From the NCBI RefSeq assembly GCF_900169275.1, contig NZ_FXZC01000001.1, positions 310,001-374,000 of the forward strand: a DNA stretch of 64,000 nt. Reading direction: 5' to 3'. The position numbers and the translations under genes are program-made. Below are positions 8,651 through 19,198 of this stretch, in pieces (position 1 is the first letter of the stretch; the number at the start of each line of letters is the position of its first letter). The notes beneath the pieces were generated by a model, which did no database searches, was not told where the DNA came from, and worked only from the letters and a program-made list of their open reading frames with translations. The stretch comes from Brevibacterium casei CIP 102111 (GTDB taxonomy: Bacteria; Actinomycetota; Actinomycetes; Actinomycetales; Brevibacteriaceae).

Positions 8651-9838
8651 GTGGACGCCGAGGATCACGGGAGCACAGAGGGCGCCGAGGAGCTCTTCGC
8701 GCGGAGCGGGACCGGACCTCTGTCCGGGGTCCTCGTCGCCGACTTCTCCCGCGTGCTGGCCGGACCGTACGCGACGATGATGCTCGCCGACCTCGGCGCC
8801 ACGGTCGTCAAGGTCGAGGGCAGGACTGGCGACGACACCCGGCACTGGGCACCGCCTCGGCGAGGGGAGGATGCGACGTACTTCCTCACGGCGAACCGGA
8901 ACAAGCACTCCGTCGTCCTCGACTTCAAGGATCCCGAGGACCTCGCGCTCGCCCAGGAGCTCGCTCGGCGGGCCGACGTCCTCGTCGAGAACTTCAAGGC
9001 CGGAGGGCTGGCGAAGTACGGCCTCGACTACGAGACGGTGAGCGCGGAGAACCCGGGCGTCGTCTACGCCTCGGTCACCGGCTTCGGCCGGGACAACCCG
9101 CAGCCCGGCTACGACCTGCTCATCCAAGGGCTCTCAGGTTTCATGAGCGTCACCGGCACCGAGGAATCGGGCCCGGTCAAAGCCGGTGTCGCGATCGTCG
9201 ACGTGTTCACCGGACTGCACACGACCGTCGGGATCCTCGCCGCCCTCGTCCACCGGCAGAACACGGGGCAGGGCCAGCTCGTCGAGACGAACCTGCTCTC
9301 CTCGGCGCTCTCGGGTCTGGCGAACCAGACCTCGGCCTACGTCGCCGGCGGGGTCACCCCGCGGGCGATGGGCAACGCCCATCCCAGCCTCTACCCGTAC
9401 CAGCCGATGCCGACGAAGCAGGGCCAGATCATCATCGCGATCGGCAACGACGCCCAGTTCGCCCGCCTCGCCGAGGTGCTCGGCCACCCCGAATGGGCCG
9501 CCGACGACCGCTTCGCCCGGGCCGCGAACCGCAACGAGAACCGCAGCGAACTCGAGCCCCTCCTCGTCTCAGCACTCGCGGAGCGCACGAACCAGGAGTG
9601 GTTCGAGACGCTGACGGCGGCCGGGCTGCCGTGCGCGCCGATCAACACGATCGCTCAGGGCGTCGAGTTGGCCGCCCGGCTCGGCCTCGACCCCGTCGCC
9701 GACGCGGGGGCGGGGGAGCGGGTCATCCCCACCGTGGCCAACCCGATCCGGCTCTCGCAGACCCCGCCGAGCTACGATCTCGCCCCGCCGACGCTGGGGC
9801 AGAGCACCGATCTCGTCAAGGAGTGGCTGCGCGGCTGA
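8651..9838 (+). CDS. CaiB/BaiF class III CoA-transferase
   Basis: A 395-residue family III CoA-transferase that moves CoA between organic acids. It opens with LSGVLVADFSRVLAGPYATM, typical of the family, and carries GYDLLIQGLSG, whose Asp is the catalytic position in formyl-CoA transferase. I chose GTG 8651 because GGAG (8641-8644) lies 6 nt upstream; an alternative ATG at 8588 adds 21 non-conserved residues and has a poor ribosome site. A TATAGT box at 8550-8555 is a candidate -10. The substrate is unknown and no dedicated catabolic partner is adjacent. Confidence 0.88.
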   Translation: MDAEDHGSTEGAEELFARSGTGPLSGVLVADFSRVLAGPYATMMLADLGATVVKVEGRTGDDTRHWAPPRRGEDATYFLTANRNKHSVVLDFKDPEDLALAQELARRADVLVENFKAGGLAKYGLDYETVSAENPGVVYASVTGFGRDNPQPGYDLLIQGLSGFMSVTGTEESGPVKAGVAIVDVFTGLHTTVGILAALVHRQNTGQGQLVETNLLSSALSGLANQTSAYVAGGVTPRAMGNAHPSLYPYQPMPTKQGQIIIAIGNDAQFARLAEVLGHPEWAADDRFARAANRNENRSELEPLLVSALAERTNQEWFETLTAAGLPCAPINTIAQGVELAARLGLDPVADAGAGERVIPTVANPIRLSQTPPSYDLAPPTLGQSTDLVKEWLRG

Positions 9839-9983
9839 GCCGTCCTTCCACGGTGATCGGCCGGTGCGTATCGGGCGAACTCGAGTAGCCTGGAGTCTGT
9901 GCGATTCCTGAATCGGAGGGCGCAGAGTCGCGCCCGGACGGCGATCGCACAACCGAACCTGTTGCCGACGACCCGGAACTGAG

Positions 9984-10757
9984 ATGGACGAGAAGAAGAC
10001 TCATCCCGCGCTCAAGCGGACGATCATGGTCATCGCCATGGCGCTGACCGGATTCCACCTGTTCGCCACCTTCCTCTGGATCGCTCCGTCCTCGGCCCTG
10101 CGCGAGGTCATCCCCGGGGACCTCCTCTCGAAGTACATGATCCCGATGTGGGGGCAGTCGTGGAGCGTCTTCGCCCCCGAGCCGATCAACGGCGACTACT
10201 ACTTCGATGTCCGTGCCGTCGTCTCCACCCCCGACGGCGGCGAGGAGACGACCGACTGGGTCCGCGCCACCGATGTCGAACTCGACCATTCGACGTACAA
10301 GCTCTTCCCTCCGCGCTCGGCCGGTCTCGCGATCGGGGTGGCCTCGGACCTCAAGGGGTCGTGGGAGGAGCTCAGCGACGACCACAAGTCGATCGTCGCG
10401 CTCGACTACTTCAAGGGCGACGACTCCGTCGATCGTCTCGAGGCCAAGCTGTCGGAGTACGACGACCCCGACGGTGCGGTCTCGAGCTACCTCGAGGACG
10501 AAGAGGTCGCCACCCGGTACGCGACACAAGTCGCGCTCGCCGTCTGGGGAGAGGACGTCCAGCGGGTGCAGTACCAGGCCGCCCGGCAGAATGTCGTGCC
10601 CTTCGCCAAACGCAACGACAAGGACGCAGAGCGACCCGCGATCCAGCCGGTGCCCGTCGGCTGGAGGGCCCTGTCGTTCGCCGAGAACCAGTCGAACGAG
10701 GAGTTCGCGCAGTACTTCTGCGCCTCGGACACAGTGAGGTGCGTCAGTGAGCAGTGA
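9984..10757 (+). CDS. DUF5819 family membrane protein
   Basis: A 257-residue protein with one N-terminal membrane segment (about 12-35) and a mostly extracytoplasmic remainder. The stretch MWGQSWSVFAPEPINGDYYF is characteristic of DUF5819. No enzymatic motif is visible. It overlaps the HTTM-domain gene by 11 bases, so the two products are very likely made together and may form a complex. A TAGCCT box at 9886-9891 could be the -10 element, giving a leader of about 85 nt. Function is unknown. Confidence 0.8.
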   Translation: MDEKKTHPALKRTIMVIAMALTGFHLFATFLWIAPSSALREVIPGDLLSKYMIPMWGQSWSVFAPEPINGDYYFDVRAVVSTPDGGEETTDWVRATDVELDHSTYKLFPPRSAGLAIGVASDLKGSWEELSDDHKSIVALDYFKGDDSVDRLEAKLSEYDDPDGAVSSYLEDEEVATRYATQVALAVWGEDVQRVQYQAARQNVVPFAKRNDKDAERPAIQPVPVGWRALSFAENQSNEEFAQYFCASDTVRCVSEQ

Positions 10758-11964
10758 GAAGGACATGACGGTCTCCGCGCGGGTCGTCGCGGCACTCGGA
10801 CGCGGCTGGAACCGCCTCGAGGAGCTGCTCACCGGCCGCTACCACGCGACCTACGGGCTCGCGGTCACCCGCATCCTCATGGGGATCACGGGGCTCGGGC
10901 TGCTGCTGACGAACTTCGCGGCCCGCAACTACGCCTTCGGAGTCGGAGCGGCGTGGAACGGGGAGATCGCCCAGCCGAAGAGCGACTTCCCGAACATCTG
11001 GCTCTTCTCCCTCTTCCACCGGGCGGTGACGAACCCGCCGCTCTACACGGCGATGATCATCGGGCTGGCGATCCTCGCCGTCACCGTCATCCTCGGGTGG
11101 CGCACGCGCATCATCCTGCCGTTCTACCTCATCCTCTGGGTGAGCTTCATCGAACTCAACGACAGCGCCGGCGACCAGGGCGACAACGCGTACCGGATGT
11201 TCCTCATCGCCCTCCTCTTCGCCGACACGACCAGGCGCTGGTCGCTCGATGCGCGCAGGCGCCGGAGGCACGGGACCGACCTCGGACCCGAGGACGGACC
11301 GTGGTACCTCATCATGGCCAACAACCTCGCGATCGTCGTCCTCGCCTTCCAGGTGTGCGCGATCTACATGTCCGGTGCCCTCTACAAGGCGGGCGGCACC
11401 GCATGGCAGCACGGCTTCGCCGTCTACAATCCGCTCCAGACCCAGCAGTTCGGCACCTGGCCCGTGCTCTCCGACCTCGTCACCGCATGGGGGCCGGGAG
11501 TCGTCGTCATCTCGTGGGGGTCGATCCTCTTCCAGAGCGCGTTCCCGTTCATGCTCTTCAACCGGTGGACGCGGGCGATCGCGCTCGTCGGCATCCTCTC
11601 CTTCCACCTCGGCATCGCGCTGCTCATGGGCCTGCCGTGGTTCTCTCTGACGATGATCGCCGTCGACGCGATCTTCATCAAAGATCGCAGCTTCGAACGA
11701 TTCAGCGCATTCCTCCGCCGCTGGTGGTCCTCGACCCGCGGAGGTGCCGCGCAAGCCGACGGTGCCGCACGCGAGTCCGTTTCCGCCGGGGTCGGTGCTG
11801 GGGCTGGTGCTCGTGCTGGGGTCGGCAGTGGGGCCGCCGACGGTGCGGGCGGTGCCGGCGGTGCGGGGACGGGCGGTGCCGACAGCGCTGGGACGAGTCG
11901 GGATCAGGTTCCCGAGGCGCCGCGGCCCGACGCCGCTTCGAAGGCCGATCGCGCCACCGACTGA
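10747..11964 (+). CDS. HTTM-domain (vitamin K carboxylase-like) membrane protein
   Basis: A 405-residue polytopic protein matching the HTTM domain, the horizontally transferred membrane domain related to vitamin K-dependent gamma-carboxylase and Bacillus SdpB. Residues 30-315 contain several hydrophobic helices with the family-like start ATYGLAVTRILMGITGLGLL; residues 335-385 are a Gly/Ala/Val low-complexity tail. Start GTG 10747 has GAGG 7 nt upstream and lies inside the end of the DUF5819 gene, implying translational coupling; ATG 10765 is an alternative. The soluble carboxylase part of true carboxylases is absent. Role unknown. Confidence 0.8.
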   Translation: MSSEKDMTVSARVVAALGRGWNRLEELLTGRYHATYGLAVTRILMGITGLGLLLTNFAARNYAFGVGAAWNGEIAQPKSDFPNIWLFSLFHRAVTNPPLYTAMIIGLAILAVTVILGWRTRIILPFYLILWVSFIELNDSAGDQGDNAYRMFLIALLFADTTRRWSLDARRRRRHGTDLGPEDGPWYLIMANNLAIVVLAFQVCAIYMSGALYKAGGTAWQHGFAVYNPLQTQQFGTWPVLSDLVTAWGPGVVVISWGSILFQSAFPFMLFNRWTRAIALVGILSFHLGIALLMGLPWFSLTMIAVDAIFIKDRSFERFSAFLRRWWSSTRGGAAQADGAARESVSAGVGAGAGARAGVGSGAADGAGGAGGAGTGGADSAGTSRDQVPEAPRPDAASKADRATD

Positions 11965-12158
11965 CCGGCCACGGCGCTCCCGGAGGAGGATCCGGTGCGA
12001 ATGCAGGCCGGATTTCGCACCGGATCCGCCTCGGGGAGGCACCCGCCGCAGGCAGGCACGCGTCTCACGAGGCACCCGTCTCGGTCGGGCTCGTGCTCGC
12101 CCCACCTGCCGGCCCTCGACACGCACTCACCCGAGCCGCTCACGTCCCCGGACACACT

Positions 12159-12193
12159 GAAGGAGGGGCGACCATGATGGTCGCCCCTCCTTC
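12159..12193. terminator. Strong bidirectional hairpin between HTTM gene and clpB
   Basis: Arms AAGGAGGGGCGACC (12160-12173) and GGTCGCCCCTCCTT (12179-12192) are perfectly complementary, extended by one further pair. It lies between two convergent genes and ends 65 bases from the clpB stop. Confidence 0.8.
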
Positions 12194-12240
12194 GGATGAG
12201 CAGTCTGCCGGATGAGCAGTCGGCTTGATGAGCAGTCGGC
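12193..12240. repeat. Three copies of a 16-bp tandem repeat
   Basis: Units CGGATGAGCAGTCTGC, CGGATGAGCAGTCGGC and TTGATGAGCAGTCGGC follow each other directly after the terminator hairpin and reach to 18 bp from the clpB stop. Confidence 0.8.
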
Positions 12241-12257
12241 CGCTCAGCCCGGATGCC

Positions 12258-14864
<2,607 letters not shown>

Positions 14865-14915
14865 GCGCATCTCCTTCAACTGGTGTGTGTGACTTCTCTT
14901 CGTTCCAACACCTCA

Positions 14916-14942
14916 AAAGTTGAGTCTATTCCACTCAACTTT
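14916..14942. promoter_or_regulatory. HAIR-type HspR operator
   Basis: Perfect 10-bp arms AAAGTTGAGT (14916-14925) and ACTCAACTTT (14933-14942) separated by 7 nt. The HspR consensus is CTTGAGT-N7-ACTCAAG; the core TTGAGT-N7-ACTCAA is fully kept. Its place 52-78 bp before the clpB start fits repression of clpB by HspR with DnaK as co-repressor. Confidence 0.88.
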
Positions 14943-15026
14943 GGTTTTCGAGGGGGAATTGTCGCCGAGATCAGGGTTGCACCACCGCCTCGACGCCGAG
15001 GCGGTGGATGGTCGCGGGGTCCGCCC

Positions 15027-15122
15027 GGGCGGAGATGGCGGCGCCAGGTTGGGCGGTGATGGCGGGGCCCGGCCGGGCGGTGAAGGCAACGTCCGGCTGG
15101 GCGGTGAGGGCGGAGGGGGAGA
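15027..15122. repeat. 24-bp tandem repeat, four copies
   Basis: Units begin with GGGCGG at 15027, 15051, 15075 and 15099 at a strict 24-bp period with moderate divergence. The plus strand would code for Gly-rich repeats if translated, but no convincing start and ribosome site accompany it. Confidence 0.75.
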
Positions 15123-15340
15123 GAGGGTGCCGGCGCGGTGGTCCGGGCCGCGCGTGGATCCCGGCGGCCTTCGTCGCAGCCCCGTGGCCGATGGTCGTGT
15201 GCGGCGGCGTCATCGGCGGCTCCTGATTCCAGGCGACTGGGGACAAGGGCGGTTACAGCTGAGGCAATTGTATTCTCACGATGAGGTCTTGTGGGGAACG
15301 ATTTCTGCGGGCCCGACGCGGCCGAGTCCGTGTGGTCGGT

Positions 15341-15358
15341 TACAGTTGCCTTAGGCAA
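15341..15358 (+). promoter_or_regulatory. Candidate promoter (TACAGT) with overlapping palindrome
   Basis: TACAGT at 15341-15346 resembles a -10 box. Immediately over the expected transcription start lies TTGCCTTAGGCAA (15346-15358), 6-bp arms around one base, suitable for a dimeric repressor. It is 120 bp before the SDR start. The regulator is unknown. Confidence 0.4.
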
Positions 15359-15478
15359 GGCAGTGTTCCGTGTGCAGCGGACTCCCCCTGACCGATGCCG
15401 ATCCGGCCATGCTCGACATGCCGCAGGGGGATGCGCGCACCCGGGATCGGTGAGAGCGGGAAAGAGCGAGGAGCGGCC

Positions 15479-16480
15479 GTGGCGATAGTGGTGACCGGGG
15501 CGAGCGGCTTCATCGGCGGTGCCATCGCCCGTGCCCTGGCGACCCGTGATGAACCGGTCTACGCCCTGTGCCGACGGGATCCGCAGATCCCGGGCGTGAA
15601 CTTCCACGAATGGGACATCCGGCAGGAGGCGCCGGCCCCGATCCGCTCTCTGGCGAAGAAGGTCACCGCCGTCTTCCACTGTGCCGGCATCCACGACGTC
15701 ACCGCAGCCTACGACGACTTCTACGACGTGCGTGTCACCGGCACCCGCAACGTCCTCGACGCCTTCGAGGACGCGAGGATCGTTCACCTGTCCTCGACGA
15801 CCGTCTACTCACCGACGGCCCCGCACACCGACCTCTGGGAGGAAGCGGGTCCGAAGGACCCGAGCGAGTACCACGACGACTACGCGAAGACCCATGTGCT
15901 CGCCGAGCAGCTGGTCACCCGCATCCGTCCCGACGCCGCGATCCTCCGCCCCGCCGCCGTCTACGGCCCGAACGAGACGATGTTCATGCCCAGCCTGCGC
16001 TGCTTCGCACGCAAAGGGGTCCTCACCCTGCCCGGCGGCGGTCGGCAGAAAATGACCCTGACGGCGATCGACAACCTCGTCCGGGCCGCACTCGCGTGTC
16101 TCGACGTGCCCAAGGCCTCGGGGCCGTTCAACATCGGCGACCCGATCCCCTACCGCCTCAAGGACGCGGTGGCCACACATTTCGCCCGCATGGGCTACGA
16201 CCCCGTCGTCATCGAGGCGATCGCCAAGGACAAGGCGCTCGTGGCCGCGAAGGTGGGACTCAAGGTGAAGTCGCTGTTCCGGCGCGGAGACAGCGCCCGG
16301 CTGTTCCTCGTCGAATACCTCCAGCACGACCGCACGTACAACCTCACCCGCCAGCAGCGGGTGCTCGGGATCTCGACGACCCAGTACCTCACCCCGTCGC
16401 GCCTCCAGCGCCCCGCCGGACCCGTCTCGGGCGCCGAGGCGACCGCTCCCGACGCGGAGAACCCCGGCCCCGCCGCCTGA
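15479..16480 (+). CDS. NAD-dependent epimerase/dehydratase family protein (extended SDR), catalytic Lys replaced
   Basis: A 333-residue extended short-chain dehydrogenase. The N-terminal VVTGASGFIGG is the Rossmann dinucleotide motif and STTVYSP provides a candidate Ser/Thr. The active-site helix reads DYAKTHVLAEQL where relatives have Y-x-x-x-K, so His occupies the position of the usual catalytic Lys. The family includes sugar epimerases and 3-beta-hydroxysteroid dehydrogenase-like enzymes; substrate unknown and activity uncertain. GTG 15479 is chosen because GAGGAG lies 5 nt upstream and the Rossmann motif starts right after it. The upstream part of the open frame is not protein-like. Confidence 0.8.
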   Translation: MAIVVTGASGFIGGAIARALATRDEPVYALCRRDPQIPGVNFHEWDIRQEAPAPIRSLAKKVTAVFHCAGIHDVTAAYDDFYDVRVTGTRNVLDAFEDARIVHLSSTTVYSPTAPHTDLWEEAGPKDPSEYHDDYAKTHVLAEQLVTRIRPDAAILRPAAVYGPNETMFMPSLRCFARKGVLTLPGGGRQKMTLTAIDNLVRAALACLDVPKASGPFNIGDPIPYRLKDAVATHFARMGYDPVVIEAIAKDKALVAAKVGLKVKSLFRRGDSARLFLVEYLQHDRTYNLTRQQRVLGISTTQYLTPSRLQRPAGPVSGAEATAPDAENPGPAA

Positions 16481-16512
16481 GCCGACGCCTCCCGGCCCCG
16501 CCGCCTGAGCCG
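16463..16512. repeat. 22-bp direct repeat spanning the SDR stop codon
   Basis: An identical 22-bp segment occurs at 16463-16484 and 16491-16512. The first copy contains the SDR TGA stop; the second repeats it in the short gap before the convergent FAD dehydrogenase gene. Confidence 0.8.
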
Positions 16513-16545
16513 CACACTGTCATCCAGCCTGAGGCCGCCGAAGCC

Positions 16546-18234
16546 CTACCGCGGCCGTGCGGCCACGGCACGACCGGCGCGGAGTCCCGAGAAGATGCAC
16601 CCGCCGAGGAACGTCCCCTCGAGCGCGTTGTACCCGTGCATTCCGCCGCCGCCGAACCCGGCGACCTCACCGGCGGCGAAGAGACCCGGGATCGGCTCAC
16701 CGCCGGAGTCGAGGACCTGGGCGTCGAGGTCCGTCTCGAGCCCTCCGAGGGTCTTGCGCGAGAGGATTCCCAACCGGACGGCGATGAGCGGTCCGTGCGC
16801 GGGGTCGAGGATCGCATGCGGGCGCTGGACCCGCACGATCCGATCGCCGAGGTAGCGCCGGGCCCGGTGGATCGCCTGCACCTGCGGATCCCGGGGGTCG
16901 GCGTCCCCGATCTCCCGGTCCCGGGCTGCGATCTGCGCGACGAGGTCATCGTGGTCGATGACCGGGCCCCGGGAGCGGGCATTCATCCCCGCGACGAGCT
17001 CCTCGGTGGTCTCGGCGACGACGAAGTCGGACCCGAACCGGGTGAACGCCTCGACGGGGGCGGGAGCATCGGAGGAGCGCACGCGGTCGAGGGTGACCCG
17101 GATGTCCTTGAGCGTGAGGTCGGGGTTCTGCTCGGAGCCCGAGAGCGCGAACTCCTTGCGGATGATCGAGGCGTTGAGGACGAACCACGAGTAGTCGTGC
17201 CTGGTGCTCAGGATCGCGGCCATCGTCCGGTTCGTGTCGAATCCCGGGTAGTTCGGGGCGGGCAGACGCTGCCCGGCGGCGTCGAACCACAGCGAGGAGG
17301 GGCCGGGGATGATGCGGATCCCGTGGCCCGGCCAGATCGGGTTCCAGTTCTCGATGCCCTCGGTGTACGCCCAGATCCGGTCCCGGTTGATCAGACTCGC
17401 CCCCGCCGCCTCGGCGATGCCGAGCATCCGCCCGTCGACATGGGCGGGCACGCCCGCGAGCATCCGGTCGGGGAACGGGCCGAGGCGCTCGGTCGGCCAG
17501 AACCTGCGCATCGTCTCGAAGCTGTGCCCGATCCCGCCGCTGGTGACGATGACGGCCGGGGCACGGAACTCGAAGTCGTCGACCTCCTCCCGGTTCGAGG
17601 CGATCCCGCGCGCCGTCGGGCTCGGTGCGAGCACCCGTCCGCGCACGCCGACGACGCCGCGGTCGTCGGTGAGCAGCTCATCGACCCGGTGACGGAAGCG
17701 GAAGTCGACCCGGCCGGCCGCCTCGGCGGCTTCGACGGGCTCCCGGAAGATCCGCACGACCTCGGGACCGGTGCCCCACGTGAGGTGGAAGCGGGGCACG
17801 GAGTTCCCGTGGTCGGTGGGGTCTGTGCCGCCGCGTTCGGCCCACCCGACGATCGGGGTCAGCCGCAGCCCGAGGCCGTGGAGGTAGTCCCGCTTCTCCC
17901 CGGCTGCGAAGTCGAGGTAGGCATCGGCCCACTTCCGCGGCCAGCGGTCCTCCTCCCGGTCGAACCCCGCCGAGGCGGCCCAGTCGGAGCGGGCGAGGTC
18001 GAGGGAGTCCCGCACTCCCAGGCGACGCTGTTCGGGGGAGTCGACGAGGAAGAGCCCGCCGAGGGACCAGAACGCCTGCCCGCCGAGGCAGGCCCGGTTC
18101 TCCTGGTCGACGATGAGGACGCTCCTGCCCGCACGGGTGAGCTCAAAGGCGGCGACGAGGCCGGCCAGTCCCGCCCCGACGATGATCGCGTCGGGGGCAG
18201 GGGGCGTGCCGGTGCCGGCAGGGGCGGTGTCCAT
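16546..18234 (-). CDS. FAD-binding dehydrogenase (KstD/fumarate reductase superfamily)
   Basis: A 562-residue flavoprotein. The start IIVGAGLAGLVAAFELTRAG is a GxGxxG FAD-binding motif with the acidic end VLIVDQE, and GGQAFWSLGGLFLVDSP matches the conserved actinobacterial FAD-binding dehydrogenase group that includes M. tuberculosis Rv0785. A C-terminal GEVAGFGGGGMHGYNALEG closes the FAD site. It probably oxidises or reduces a C-C bond in a lipid- or steroid-like substrate; this is family-level inference. It lies 28 bases after pheA on the same strand, so it is likely the last gene of that operon. Confidence 0.85.
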   Translation of the reverse strand: MDTAPAGTGTPPAPDAIIVGAGLAGLVAAFELTRAGRSVLIVDQENRACLGGQAFWSLGGLFLVDSPEQRRLGVRDSLDLARSDWAASAGFDREEDRWPRKWADAYLDFAAGEKRDYLHGLGLRLTPIVGWAERGGTDPTDHGNSVPRFHLTWGTGPEVVRIFREPVEAAEAAGRVDFRFRHRVDELLTDDRGVVGVRGRVLAPSPTARGIASNREEVDDFEFRAPAVIVTSGGIGHSFETMRRFWPTERLGPFPDRMLAGVPAHVDGRMLGIAEAAGASLINRDRIWAYTEGIENWNPIWPGHGIRIIPGPSSLWFDAAGQRLPAPNYPGFDTNRTMAAILSTRHDYSWFVLNASIIRKEFALSGSEQNPDLTLKDIRVTLDRVRSSDAPAPVEAFTRFGSDFVVAETTEELVAGMNARSRGPVIDHDDLVAQIAARDREIGDADPRDPQVQAIHRARRYLGDRIVRVQRPHAILDPAHGPLIAVRLGILSRKTLGGLETDLDAQVLDSGGEPIPGLFAAGEVAGFGGGGMHGYNALEGTFLGGCIFSGLRAGRAVAARPR

Positions 18235-18262
18235 CGTCGACTCCTTCGTCGCAGGGGTGGGA

Positions 18263-19198
18263 TCAGTCGTCGCGGTCGAGGACTCCGGTCAGCCACGCGG
18301 TCGCCTCGGCGAACGCGGAGTCCGTCGTCGTCGGATCGATGATCGGACGGGTGGCGTCGGCACTCGGGTAGCTGCCGAGGAACTTCACGCTCATCGCGAC
18401 CCGGTGGACCCCGACGAGGGCGTCGGAGACCCTGGCCTCCCTGATGTGGCCGAGGAGGTCGATGGAGAACTGGTAGAGGCCGAGCCGGTCACCGGTGGGG
18501 CGTGACTCGATCCGCGACATCGTGATCCCGCGGGTCGAGAACTGCTCGAGGAGTTCGAGGAGGGCACCGGGCCGGTCGGAGCGCAGGGCCGCCACCAGTG
18601 TCGTCTTGTCCGCCCCGGTCTGCGCGGGGATCCGACCGGGCAGGGTGACGACGACGAAGCGGGTGACCGCGTCCTGGCGGTCCCCGATGTCGGTGGCGAT
18701 GACCTCGAGGCCGTAGCGTTCGGCAGCGAGCGCCGGACACACCGCGGCGACGTGGTCGGCGGCGTCGCCCGCGAGGTCGCGGGCGGCGGCGGCCGTCGAC
18801 GACGTCGGGATGTAGACGGCGTCGGGGTAGTGCTCGGCCATGTAGCCGCGCACCTGGGCCTCCCCGTGCGGGTGGGTGCCGAACGAGGTGATCGCCGAGG
18901 CGGCGGTGCCCGGACGCACGGCGAGGACGAAGCGGACGGGCACGACGACCTCGGCGATGATCTGGAGGTCGCCGTGCTCGGTGAGCGCATCGATCGTCGC
19001 CGGCACCCCGCCCTCGACGGAGTTCTCGATCGGGACGACCGCGGCGAGGCAGTCGCCGTCGAGGACGGCGTCGAGGGCGGCCGCGGCACCGCGCATCGGC
19101 TGGGTCGTCGCCTGCTCCCGCAGGTCGTGGGCGTCGAGGTAGCGCAGCAGCGCCGCCTCGGTGAACGTCGCTTCGGGGCCGAGGTACGCGTACCTCAC
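18263..19198 (-). CDS. pheA: Prephenate dehydratase
   Basis: A 311-residue monofunctional enzyme converting prephenate to phenylpyruvate in phenylalanine synthesis. It begins YLGPEATFTEAALLR, contains PIENSVEGGVPATID and the catalytic TRFVVV motif, and ends with an ACT domain bearing ESRPTGDRLG, which binds phenylalanine for feedback inhibition. I place the start at GTG 19198, which overlaps the stop of the upstream glycosyltransferase in a GTGA junction; the much longer open frame upstream is the shadow of that gene. Length is typical. Confidence 0.94.
   Translation of the reverse strand: MRYAYLGPEATFTEAALLRYLDAHDLREQATTQPMRGAAAALDAVLDGDCLAAVVPIENSVEGGVPATIDALTEHGDLQIIAEVVVPVRFVLAVRPGTAASAITSFGTHPHGEAQVRGYMAEHYPDAVYIPTSSTAAAARDLAGDAADHVAAVCPALAAERYGLEVIATDIGDRQDAVTRFVVVTLPGRIPAQTGADKTTLVAALRSDRPGALLELLEQFSTRGITMSRIESRPTGDRLGLYQFSIDLLGHIREARVSDALVGVHRVAMSVKFLGSYPSADATRPIIDPTTTDSAFAEATAWLTGVLDRDD

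Larger units (their letters stand above)
14865..15478. other. Gene-free stretch upstream of clpB and the SDR gene
   Basis: This 614-bp divergent intergenic region holds the HAIR operator, a four-unit 24-bp tandem repeat and a 13-bp palindrome over a possible promoter, described separately. Short open frames here read as repetitive Gly-rich or Arg-rich sequence and I do not call them genes. Confidence 0.6.

Noticed and set aside
14920-15354. 144-codon plus-strand frame with Gly-rich repeats in the clpB upstream region
   Set aside because: The repeat is a DNA minisatellite; the start lies inside the HAIR operator and there is no ribosome site. I list the repeat but not a gene.
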